This document shows positions 57,109-64,000 of a stretch of 64,000 bases of DNA, one piece after another. The notes beneath the pieces are model-generated. The model had not been told where the DNA came from. It was given only the letters and a program-made list of their open reading frames with translations, and ran no database searches. Numbering within the stretch: position 1 is the first letter of the stretch; each line of letters opens with the position of its first letter. Where the stretch lies: positions 186,001 through 250,000 of the forward strand of contig NZ_JAFCJT010000002.1 in the NCBI RefSeq assembly GCF_018130785.1, read 5' to 3'. Source of the DNA: Bradyrhizobium liaoningense. GTDB taxonomy: Bacteria; Pseudomonadota; Alphaproteobacteria; Rhizobiales; Xanthobacteraceae. The position numbers and the translations under genes were made by a program.

Positions 57109-57375
57109 TCTTTACGCGATCCTTGCGGCTCAGATAACGATCCAGAGCTTGGTCGCGTTGATCACGAAGAATGTTCACTGTTCCTGGTCGCTCGATGACG
57201 CACCGCGTCAATCGGCGGCCTGTGTCGCTGGGGATGCGACCTGTCCCCCCGAGGTCCTCGTCGAAGGGCCGCCTTCCGGAACCGGCATCGCCACCATCAA
57301 AAACGAAGCTTGCTTTCGACAGGCGACGAATGATCAAATCTCTTGTCGGAACGCGCCTGCATTGTCGGAGGGACC
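56967..57375 (+). other. Intergenic region mtnK to ABC importer
   Basis: About 410 bases without a convincing plus-strand gene; it contains only the doubtful minus-strand frame listed separately. The right end carries the strong ribosome-binding site GGAGGGA of the substrate-binding protein. A promoter for the importer is expected here but no hexamer pair stands out. Confidence 0.55.
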
Positions 57376-58965
57376 ATGATGTTCAGGGTAGTGGCGATCG
57401 TTGCTGGTTTGGGGCTGGCGCTCGCCGCCGCGGCGGAGGCTCAGACCCCGCGCAAGGGCGGAACCATCCGCATGACGGCGCCTTATGGTTCAAGTTTCAC
57501 AAGTTTGGACATTCACACGACCCAGCGCGCCCAGGACGAGATCTACGCCAAGGCCCTGCATCGCTCGCTCTACATCTGGAATTCCGCGGAGGGCAAGCCG
57601 GTCCTGGAGCTTGCCAAGGAGGACGTCGTCTCCGGCGGAGGCCTCGTTCACACCTTCAAGCTGCGCGACGACGCTTATTTCCATAACGGCCGCAAGATGA
57701 CCGCCGACGACGTGATCTGGTCCTACAACCGCATCATGGACGGTACCAAGGCCTATCCCGGCGCGCGCTTTGTCCGCGTGATCGAGGGCGCGGCCGCGGT
57801 CGAGAAGGGCCAGGCCAAGGAGATCTCCGGCCTCAAGAAGATCGACGACTTCACCCTCGAGATGAAGCTGACCGAGAAGGTCGATCCGGGCTTCTATTTC
57901 TTCACCGCGCTGACCTCGATCTATCCCGCCGACGAGGCCGCCAAGGAGAGCTTCATCCAGAAGCCGATCGGTCTCGGGCCGTTCAAGTTCGTCGAGCACG
58001 TGCCGGGATCGCGCATCGTGCTGGAGCGGTGGGACCGGTTCTACAAGCCCGGCAAGCCCTACGCCGACAAGGTCATCGTGTCGATCATGGGCGAGGCCGC
58101 GGCGCGCGATGTCGCCTTCCGCAACAAGGAAATCGACACCTCGGTGCTGGGGCCTGCGCAGTATGTCGCCTATCAGTCCGACGCCGGCCTCAAGGGCACC
58201 ATCGTCGAGGTCGCCGAGGTCTTCACGCGCTATATGGGCATGAATCCCTCGTTCAAGCCGTTTGCCGACAAGCGCGTCCGGCAGGCGATCAACTACGCGA
58301 TCGATACCGACCTCATCATCAACAAGCTGGTCAAGGGCAAGGCCTATCGCGCCACCAGCTGGCTGCCGCTGACCTCGCCCGCCTACGACAAGGCGATGAA
58401 GCCCTACGCCTACGATCCCGCCAAGGCCAAGCAGCTGCTCGCTGACGCCGGCTATCCCCAGGGCTTCGAGTTTGAATGGACCACCAGCCAGAATGAAAGC
58501 TGGGGCTTGCCGATCGTCTCGGCCGTCATCCCGATGCTGGACAAGGTCGGCATCAAGGCGAAGGTCAAGCAGGTCGAGACTGCCGTGCTGGCGGAGGTGG
58601 TTCGCAGCGGCGACTACCAGGCCTTCATCTATTCCCAGGCGACGGGGCCGGACCCCCAGGCCGCCCTCAAATGCTTCCACTCGTCGACGCCGCAGCCGGC
58701 CTGCAATTACATGAACTACAAGAACCCGGACTTCGACAAGCTGATCGACGCGGCAGGGCAGGCCGACGATGCCGCCAAGCGCACCGAGCTGCTGCAGAAG
58801 GCCAATGCGTTGCTCTACGAAGAAGCGCCCGTCTGGTTCTTCAACTACAACAAGGCGGTCATGGCCGTGCAGCCGTGGCTCAAGGGCGTTCAGCTGAACG
58901 CGACGGAGCTGACCCATCAGAACGTCGAAGACCTCTGGGTCGACGAGGCCTCGCCCGCGAAGTGA
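57376..58965 (+). CDS. ABC transporter substrate-binding protein, peptide/nickel family 5
   Basis: 529 residues. Signal peptide VVAIVAGLGLALAAAAEA follows ATG 57376 (an adjacent ATG at 57379 is equivalent). The solute-binding family 5 signature spans VHTFKLRDDAYFHNGRKMTADDVIWSYNRIMDG-like sequence near 95-125. The mature protein binds peptides or related solutes in the periplasm. All four transport genes follow in order, so the system is complete; the substrate cannot be named. Confidence 0.93.
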   Translation: MMFRVVAIVAGLGLALAAAAEAQTPRKGGTIRMTAPYGSSFTSLDIHTTQRAQDEIYAKALHRSLYIWNSAEGKPVLELAKEDVVSGGGLVHTFKLRDDAYFHNGRKMTADDVIWSYNRIMDGTKAYPGARFVRVIEGAAAVEKGQAKEISGLKKIDDFTLEMKLTEKVDPGFYFFTALTSIYPADEAAKESFIQKPIGLGPFKFVEHVPGSRIVLERWDRFYKPGKPYADKVIVSIMGEAAARDVAFRNKEIDTSVLGPAQYVAYQSDAGLKGTIVEVAEVFTRYMGMNPSFKPFADKRVRQAINYAIDTDLIINKLVKGKAYRATSWLPLTSPAYDKAMKPYAYDPAKAKQLLADAGYPQGFEFEWTTSQNESWGLPIVSAVIPMLDKVGIKAKVKQVETAVLAEVVRSGDYQAFIYSQATGPDPQAALKCFHSSTPQPACNYMNYKNPDFDKLIDAAGQADDAAKRTELLQKANALLYEEAPVWFFNYNKAVMAVQPWLKGVQLNATELTHQNVEDLWVDEASPAK

Positions 58966-58980
58966 CACGCGCTCTCGCGC

Positions 58981-59009
58981 TCCCTCCATCGCAACGAGTG
59001 GTGGAGGGA
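58981..59009 (+). promoter_or_regulatory. Stem-loop overlapping the ribosome-binding region of the first permease
   Basis: TCCCTCCA at 58981-58988 pairs perfectly with TGGAGGGA at 59002-59009 around a 13-base loop, just after the binding-protein stop. The 3' arm is part of the GGAGGGAGAGAGG ribosome-binding sequence of the next gene. This could lower permease translation relative to the binding protein or protect the upstream mRNA. Confidence 0.45.
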
Positions 59010-59019
59010 GAGAGGAAAA

Positions 59020-59949
59020 GTGCCGATGCTCTCGTTCCTGTTCCGTCGCCTCCTGCAGACCATTCCGACCGTGCTCGCCGTCGTGCTGCTGGTCTTCGTG
59101 CTGTTCAGCGTCGTTCCCGGCAGCATCGTATCCTCCATGAGCGATGACAGCGATCCCCAGGTCGAGCTGCGCATGAAGAAGCAGCTCGGCCTCGACGATC
59201 CCGTCTATGTGCGCTTCGGTGCCTACATCGCCAAGCTCACGACCGGCGATTTCGGGACCTCGTTCCGGACCCGCGAGCCTGTCACCACCATGATCGCCAA
59301 ACGGGCTTGGCCAACGCTGCAGCTCATTTTCGCGGCCATGGCATTCGCCATCGTGATCGGTGTTCCCCTGGGCTTCATCGCAGCGCTGCGACCCGGCGGC
59401 ATCGTCGATACGCTTGCCATGGTCGTGGCGGTGTCGGGCCTTTCCATCGCCAAATTCTGGCTCGGACTGGTGCTGATGTATCTGTTTGCATTGAAGCTCG
59501 GCTGGCTGCCGAGTTTCGGTTATGGCGATGGAGGACTGAAATATCTGCTCCTGCCGGCCGTGACGCTCGGCGTCTCGCCGATGGCGTTATTTGCCCGGAC
59601 GACGCGTGCCGCGGTCCTGGAAATCATGACGGCTGATTTCGTTCGCACCGCACGCTCCAAGGGCATGAGCGAGACCAGGGTCGTGAAGTGGCATGTGATG
59701 CGCAATGCGCTCGTCATCATTCTCACCACCGTCGGCCTGCAGTTCGGCGGGCTGATGGGGCAGGCGGTCGTCGTCGAAAAATTGTTCTCGTGGCCGGGCA
59801 TCGGATCGCTGCTGGTCGACAGCGTCCTGCAGCGCGACATTCCGGCGGTCCAGGGCTCCATTCTCGTGGTGGTGCTGGCCTTTCTCGCGATCAATCTGCT
59901 GATCGACGTGCTCTACGGCGTGATCGATCCCAGGATCAGATACGCATGA
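59020..59949 (+). CDS. ABC transporter permease, DppB type
   Basis: 309 residues from GTG 59020 (ATG 59026 is an alternative). Six helices; the first is TIPTVLAVVLLVFVLFSVVPG. The permease coupling motif is visible in the ARSKGMSETRVVKWHVMRNAL region (the EAA loop). It forms half of the membrane channel with the next gene, whose ATG overlaps its stop as ATGA. Confidence 0.93.
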   Translation: MPMLSFLFRRLLQTIPTVLAVVLLVFVLFSVVPGSIVSSMSDDSDPQVELRMKKQLGLDDPVYVRFGAYIAKLTTGDFGTSFRTREPVTTMIAKRAWPTLQLIFAAMAFAIVIGVPLGFIAALRPGGIVDTLAMVVAVSGLSIAKFWLGLVLMYLFALKLGWLPSFGYGDGGLKYLLLPAVTLGVSPMALFARTTRAAVLEIMTADFVRTARSKGMSETRVVKWHVMRNALVIILTTVGLQFGGLMGQAVVVEKLFSWPGIGSLLVDSVLQRDIPAVQGSILVVVLAFLAINLLIDVLYGVIDPRIRYA

Positions 59950-60767
59950 AGCTCCGCGCCAATCTCATCATCGGCGGCGCGCTGTTCGCGCTTGCGATCC
60001 TGGTCGGCCTGCTCGCCCCCTGGCTGGCGCACACCGATCCCGTCCTCGACGCCAACCTCATGAACGCGGAGGAGCCTCCGAGCTGGACCTGGTGGTTCGG
60101 CACCGACGACCAGGGCCGCGATATCTATTCCCGCGTCGTCTACGGCGCCCGCGTCTCGCTGACCGTCGGCATCGTCTCGCAGCTGATCAACAGCGTCATC
60201 GGCGTCGCGCTCGGCTTGAGCGCGGGCTATTGGGGCGGCTGGTGGGACGATTTCGTCAACGGGCTGACCAATCTGATGCTCGCGATCCCCTCGCTGATCT
60301 TTGCGCTCGCCATCATGGCGGTGCTTGGGCCCGGCCTGACGAGCCTTTTGATCGCACTCGGTCTGACCAACTGGTCCTTTACGTGCCGGATCGCACGGGC
60401 CTCGGCGCTGTCGCTCAGGAGCCAGGGCTATGTGCAGGCGGCGACGGTGCTCGGCTACGGCGATCTGCGCATCATGGTCACGCAGCTGCTGCCGAACATG
60501 CTCGGACCTATCGTCGTCATCGGTACGCTCGGCATGGGCAGCGCGGTCCTGTCCGAAGCCGCCTTGTCGTTCCTCGGCCTCGGCGTCCGTCCGCCGTTTC
60601 CGAGTTGGGGCAGCATGCTGTCGGATGCCCGCGACCAGATCACGACGGCGCCGTGGCTCTCGGTGTTTCCGGGCCTTGCGATCTTCCTGACAGTGCTCGG
60701 CCTCAATCTGCTTGGCGATGGCCTGCGCGACATTCTCGATCCCCAATCGCGGAGCCGGCGGGCATGA
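59946..60767 (+). CDS. ABC transporter permease, DppC type
   Basis: 273 residues. The N-terminal helix and the PSWTWWFGTDDQGRDIYSR motif are typical of DppC/OppC. Five further helices and the EAA loop (QAATVLGYGDLRIMVTQLLPN) follow. It overlaps both the DppB-type permease and the following ATPase gene by four bases, so translation of the three is coupled. Confidence 0.94.
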   Translation: MKLRANLIIGGALFALAILVGLLAPWLAHTDPVLDANLMNAEEPPSWTWWFGTDDQGRDIYSRVVYGARVSLTVGIVSQLINSVIGVALGLSAGYWGGWWDDFVNGLTNLMLAIPSLIFALAIMAVLGPGLTSLLIALGLTNWSFTCRIARASALSLRSQGYVQAATVLGYGDLRIMVTQLLPNMLGPIVVIGTLGMGSAVLSEAALSFLGLGVRPPFPSWGSMLSDARDQITTAPWLSVFPGLAIFLTVLGLNLLGDGLRDILDPQSRSRRA

Positions 60768-61744
60768 CCGGCGCGCCGCTGATCGAGGTCGAGGATCTGC
60801 GCATCGATCTCGACGACGGATCGCGGCGCGTCGCGGCGGCCGAGGGCATTTCATTCCGCATCGATCGCGGCGAGACGTTCGGCCTTGTCGGCGAATCCGG
60901 CTGCGGCAAGAGCATCACGGCGCTCGCTTTGATCGGCCTGTTGCGACAGCCCTTGTCGATCGGCGGTGGCCTCATCCGATTTGACGGGCGGGAGATCCAG
61001 CACCTTTCCGCCGCCAAGCAGCGGGACCTGCGCGGCAATCGCATCGCCATGATTTTCCAGGAGCCGATGACGGCGCTGAACCCCGTCTCGCCCGTGGGCC
61101 GGCAGATCGCCGAGATGTTCGTGCTGCACAAGGGCAAGAGTTGGCGGGAAGCCAACCAGTTGGCGGTTGAGGCGCTGGCCAGTGTCCGCGTCCCCGCGCC
61201 CGAGCGGCGCGTGAGGGATTATCCGCACCAGCTTTCCGGCGGCATGCGCCAACGCGTGATGATCGCCATCGCGCTCGCCTGCGGTCCGGATCTCCTGATC
61301 GCCGACGAGCCGACGACCGCGCTCGACGTGACCGTGCAGGCCGAAATCATCGAGCTGATGCGGAATCTGTGCGCCGAGAGGGGAACGGCGATTTTGATGA
61401 TCAGCCACGATCTCGGGCTGGTTGCCAATGTCTGCCGCCGCGTCGCCGTCATGTATGCCGGCCGCATCGTCGAGGAGCGCGGCTCGGCCGATATCTTCCG
61501 GGCGCCCTCGCACCCCTATACGCAGGGCCTGGTTGCCTCGCTGCCGCGGCTGGGCAGTCGCGCTGCGCTTGGGCGGACCAGGCTCAAGGAGATCGCGGGC
61601 GTCGTCCCGGCCATCACGAGTTTCCCCGATGGCTGCCGGTTCAATCCGCGCTGCGCGCAGGCGACGGATATTTGCCGGACCACGGCGCCGCAGACGGATT
61701 TGCTGGGGGCAGGCGGTCTGGTCAGGTGTCATCACCATGCATGA
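60764..61744 (+). CDS. ABC transporter ATP-binding protein, DppD type
   Basis: 326 residues. Walker A GESGCGKS near 45-52, the Q loop [12 protein letters not shown], the signature [14 protein letters not shown] and Walker [14 protein letters not shown] are all intact. The C-terminal oligopeptide-transporter domain ([18 protein letters not shown]) has the Cys motif seen in Dpp/Opp ATPases that bind an iron-sulphur cluster. It works with the DppF-type partner gene, which it overlaps by eight bases. Confidence 0.95.
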   Translation: MTGAPLIEVEDLRIDLDDGSRRVAAAEGISFRIDRGETFGLVGESGCGKSITALALIGLLRQPLSIGGGLIRFDGREIQHLSAAKQRDLRGNRIAMIFQEPMTALNPVSPVGRQIAEMFVLHKGKSWREANQLAVEALASVRVPAPERRVRDYPHQLSGGMRQRVMIAIALACGPDLLIADEPTTALDVTVQAEIIELMRNLCAERGTAILMISHDLGLVANVCRRVAVMYAGRIVEERGSADIFRAPSHPYTQGLVASLPRLGSRAALGRTRLKEIAGVVPAITSFPDGCRFNPRCAQATDICRTTAPQTDLLGAGGLVRCHHHA

Positions 61745-62771
61745 ACCGCAGAGCAGGCCGGACGACGATCTCATCCTCAGCGTCGAGGACCTCGCGGTTC
61801 ATTTCCCGATGGGCGGCGGCCTGCTCGGCCGCGGCCGGCGGGTGCTCCGTGCGGTCGACGGTGTCGATCTCACCCTGAAGCGCGGCGAATGCCTCGGCCT
61901 CGTCGGCGAGTCCGGCTCGGGCAAGTCGACGGTCGCATTGTCGATCCTGGGTCTTCTGACGCCGACGCGCGGCCGCATCGTGCTGGACGGGCAGGTGGTG
62001 ACGAACAGGCAATCCGGCAATCGCAAGGCGTTGGCCCGCACCGTGCAGATCGTCTTTCAGGATCCCTACGCCTCGCTCAATCCGCGCCAGACCGTGCGTC
62101 GTACGCTCGAAGATCCATTGCGGGTGCATGGCGTGACCGCCAAAAGCGAGATCGAGGACCGCGTTGCGACCATGCTGCGGCATGTCGGCCTGCGGCCTGA
62201 ACAGGCCGACCGCTACCCGCACGAATTCTCCGGCGGCCAGCGCCAGCGCATCGGCATTGCGCGCGCACTGATCCTCAATCCAAAAATCGTCATCTGCGAC
62301 GAGCCCGTGTCGGCGCTGGACGTCTCGATCCGCGCCCAGATCATCAATCTGCTGCTGGAATTGAAGGAAACACTCGGCCTCTCCTACATCATGATCAGCC
62401 ACGACCTCGGCGTCGTCGAACATATGAGCGACAGGGTTGCCGTCATGTATCTCGGCCGCATCGTCGAGAACGGCGGCTGGCGCGAGATTTTCGAGCGGCC
62501 GGCGCACCCGTACACGCAAGCCCTGATCGCCGCCATTCCCGATCCGCTGCACCATGCACCGTTGGCTACGACAGGGGGCGATCTGCCCAACCCGCTCAAT
62601 CCGCCGGAGGGATGTGCATTCAGCCCGCGCTGTCGTTACGCGGAGGAGATGTGTCGCCGCGAGCCCGGTCCGTCGCTTGAAACGCGTCCCGACGGCCACG
62701 CAGTGAGGTGTTGGCGAGCTGATGAGATTGCCGGTCGGAGGGCGTTGGCCTTGACCGGAGGGCATCCCTAG
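61737..62771 (+). CDS. ABC transporter ATP-binding protein, DppF type
   Basis: 344 residues. Walker A GESGSGKS, Q loop IVFQDPYASLNPRQTV, signature FSGGQRQRIGIARAL and Walker B IVICDEPVSALDV are complete. The C-terminal domain carries GCAFSPRCRYAEEMC. It completes the five-gene importer. About 200 bases without a gene separate it from the next small ORF. Confidence 0.95.
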   Translation: MHEPQSRPDDDLILSVEDLAVHFPMGGGLLGRGRRVLRAVDGVDLTLKRGECLGLVGESGSGKSTVALSILGLLTPTRGRIVLDGQVVTNRQSGNRKALARTVQIVFQDPYASLNPRQTVRRTLEDPLRVHGVTAKSEIEDRVATMLRHVGLRPEQADRYPHEFSGGQRQRIGIARALILNPKIVICDEPVSALDVSIRAQIINLLLELKETLGLSYIMISHDLGVVEHMSDRVAVMYLGRIVENGGWREIFERPAHPYTQALIAAIPDPLHHAPLATTGGDLPNPLNPPEGCAFSPRCRYAEEMCRREPGPSLETRPDGHAVRCWRADEIAGRRALALTGGHP

Positions 62772-62975
62772 GATCGAGGGCGACCGTTGTGGGTCAAAAG
62801 CGTCGTTCTAGTGCCCCGCTAGTCACTTCCGGTCTGCCCCGATAGGCGAACGATTTTGGAGCCCGCCCATGGACAATCGTGTGGGCTTGATCCTTGGGGC
62901 GGCCCAATCGCATATCGCCCTATTTTCATCTGTGCTACCTGATTGAATAGCAAAATGTAGCAGGAAAGGCAGATC

Positions 62976-63194
62976 ATGACTGACGATCAGGTCAATCTCG
63001 TCGTTCAGCACCTTTGCGAGCAACTGCACCTGGCGCTCCGATTGAAGGGCAGCGAAGCACATCCACCAAACGCCAAGGAGATTGGATTCGATCCGGCCTC
63101 TGTGAGAACCGTATTGCTGACCGGCTTGCGTTCGGCGGGTGTCACGACCCACCACGAGGCGGTCGGGAAGAGCGAAGAGCCGCCGTGGTCCTAA
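62976..63194 (+). CDS. Small hypothetical protein (72 residues)
   Basis: ATG after CAGGAAAGGC. A soluble, helical-looking protein (NLVVQHLCEQLHLALRLKG, then FDPASVRTVLLTGLRSAG) with one cysteine and several His residues, no signal or membrane segment. No family recognised. It precedes a convergent lytic transglycosylase and lies in DNA that looks less GC-rich than the rest of the window. Confidence 0.55.
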   Translation: MTDDQVNLVVQHLCEQLHLALRLKGSEAHPPNAKEIGFDPASVRTVLLTGLRSAGVTTHHEAVGKSEEPPWS

Positions 63195-63249
63195 ACACAA
63201 AGCGCGGGAAAGAAGCCTCGCGCCAATGTCTGGGCAGTCGCGAGCTGTT

Positions 63250-64000
63250 CTATCTCGAGCGTTCGGCCGCCGCAGTTAGCACAGGATAGCGGGCATAGAG
63301 CGTGTCGACGCGGTCCCGCCACATCGCCACGAACGCACCCGAGGTGAGACTATCGACCGACTTCCATTCGCGTTTGACCGCAGGCAGCGTGTTGCCCCAG
63401 ATAGCGCGCTTGCACCATCGCTCGCCCTTCGCCGAGCCCTCCTTGGTTGCGCACATCGACTTCCAGGCAATTCGCTGCGGACGGCTGATGTGTTGGGCGG
63501 CTCCTTCCCAGCCCTGCTGGTGGATCAGGTAAAGGTCGGAAAAGGTCGGCTTCTTCTGCGTCAATATTTCGAATAGCGCAGCCTCGCTGAGAAACTTGTA
63601 GGCGGCACCCATAGCGTTGTCGCGAGGATTGAGGATGTCGCCCGATCCGTATTTGTTGAACTCAAACTTGCTCAGCTGGAACAGGCCGATATAGGAGCCG
63701 GTGCGTTGCTTGGGATTGAAATCGGATTCGATTTTGGCGACCGCTTTCATGAAATTGACATCGACACCGAACGCTTCGGCTGCACGTTCGATCTCCTGGA
63801 CGGGCGTTCCGAGCGGAACGCGGCTCAACGCCGACAAGGCGATCTTCGCGGGTTTCTCCGGCGGCGGAATTTCCGAGTAGACGTAGTATTTGAGATACGA
63901 CGGTTTGCCTTCGCCTGGATTGGGCGAAGCAACGGGCGGACGGTCCTGCTGAAGCGTTGCCGAGTTCTCGGGCAACTCCGCCTCAAGGCTGGCGACCTGC
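63250..64000 (-). CDS. Lytic transglycosylase (SLT domain) protein, 5' end outside window
   Basis: The frame runs open to the right edge of the window, so the N-terminus is missing; at least 250 residues are visible. The SLT domain is clear: DVNFMKAVAKIESDFNPKQR contains the catalytic Glu, then GSYIGLFQLSKFEFNKYG and DPRDN-like NPRDNAMGAAYKFLSE. The C-terminal part (CKRAIWGNTLPAVKREWKS, then MWRDRVDTLYARYP) is family-specific and unassigned. Such enzymes cleave peptidoglycan during growth, secretion-system assembly or phage lysis. The context does not say which. Confidence 0.85.
   Translation of the reverse strand, partial: QVASLEAELPENSATLQQDRPPVASPNPGEGKPSYLKYYVYSEIPPPEKPAKIALSALSRVPLGTPVQEIERAAEAFGVDVNFMKAVAKIESDFNPKQRTGSYIGLFQLSKFEFNKYGSGDILNPRDNAMGAAYKFLSEAALFEILTQKKPTFSDLYLIHQQGWEGAAQHISRPQRIAWKSMCATKEGSAKGERWCKRAIWGNTLPAVKREWKSVDSLTSGAFVAMWRDRVDTLYARYPVLTAAAERSR

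Noticed and set aside
57032..57379. 115-residue plus-strand ORF before the ABC operon
   Set aside because: Weak start context and no recognisable domain; it overlaps the binding-protein ribosome-binding site.
62823..63200. 125-residue minus-strand ORF opposite the 72-residue gene
   Set aside because: Shadow; the plus-strand frame has the better ribosome-binding site.

Overview
The window reads as chromosomal DNA of a GC-rich alphaproteobacterium, most probably Bradyrhizobium or a close relative in the Nitrobacteraceae. The grounds are the tig-clpP-clpX-lon block, an alphaproteobacterial nuoA-N operon followed by birA and rnj, RpoH-like promoter signatures (CTTG-N16-CTATAT), and two palindromic dispersed repeats of types I associate with Bradyrhizobium genomes. 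This assignment is recognition by eye, not a database match.

Layout. (1) 1-2.2 kb: the 3' end of an NAD(P)HX repair gene, a GNAT acetyltransferase, and a convergent multicopper-oxidase-like exported protein that has lost most copper ligands. (2) 2.2-9.8 kb: tRNA-Leu, trigger factor, ClpP, ClpX and Lon (the protein folding and turnover block), then a GFA-type zinc protein and tRNA-Val. (3) 10.1-11.5 kb: a small conserved-looking ORF, a SAM methyltransferase and a dispersed palindrome. (4) 11.5-26.3 kb: a heavy-metal efflux island. A czcCBA-type RND operon with a CDF transporter and a His-rich leader protein, and a cusBA-type RND operon with a FixH/YtkA-like protein and a Cys/Met-rich exported protein, both run leftwards. 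Between them lie a 24-residue membrane peptide and a four-helix membrane protein; a Cys-rich CDF-like transporter is divergent from the cus operon. (5) 26.4-28.7 kb: peptidase T, HU, tRNA-Asp and a small membrane protein. (6) 28.8-32.1 kb: an MFS transporter and Rieske oxygenase pair divergent from a MarR regulator. (7) 32.2-35.9 kb: a TonB-dependent receptor, a PepSY membrane protein and a small membrane protein, likely an iron-siderophore uptake unit. (8) 36.1-57 kb: all 14 nuo genes, interrupted by three non-canonical genes (a secreted 100-residue protein, an FkbM methyltransferase, a 66-residue membrane protein), followed tightly by birA, rnj, mce, a DUF1467 gene, a small anchored protein and mtnK. 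(9) 57.4-62.8 kb: a complete dipeptide/oligopeptide-type ABC importer. (10) 62.9-64 kb: a small unknown gene and a truncated lytic transglycosylase, in DNA that looks less GC-rich.

The most unusual place is inside the nuo operon. A 311-bp segment carrying the secreted protein is bracketed by a 15-bp direct repeat made of the last codons and stop of nuoD. Removing it would restore a TGATG stop-start overlap between nuoD and the FkbM methyltransferase. The methyltransferase and the 66-residue membrane protein are candidates for complex I assembly or accessory factors. Other points worth checking are the His-rich loop in NuoL, the small metal-binding proteins heading both efflux operons, and the copper-ligand-depleted multicopper oxidase.
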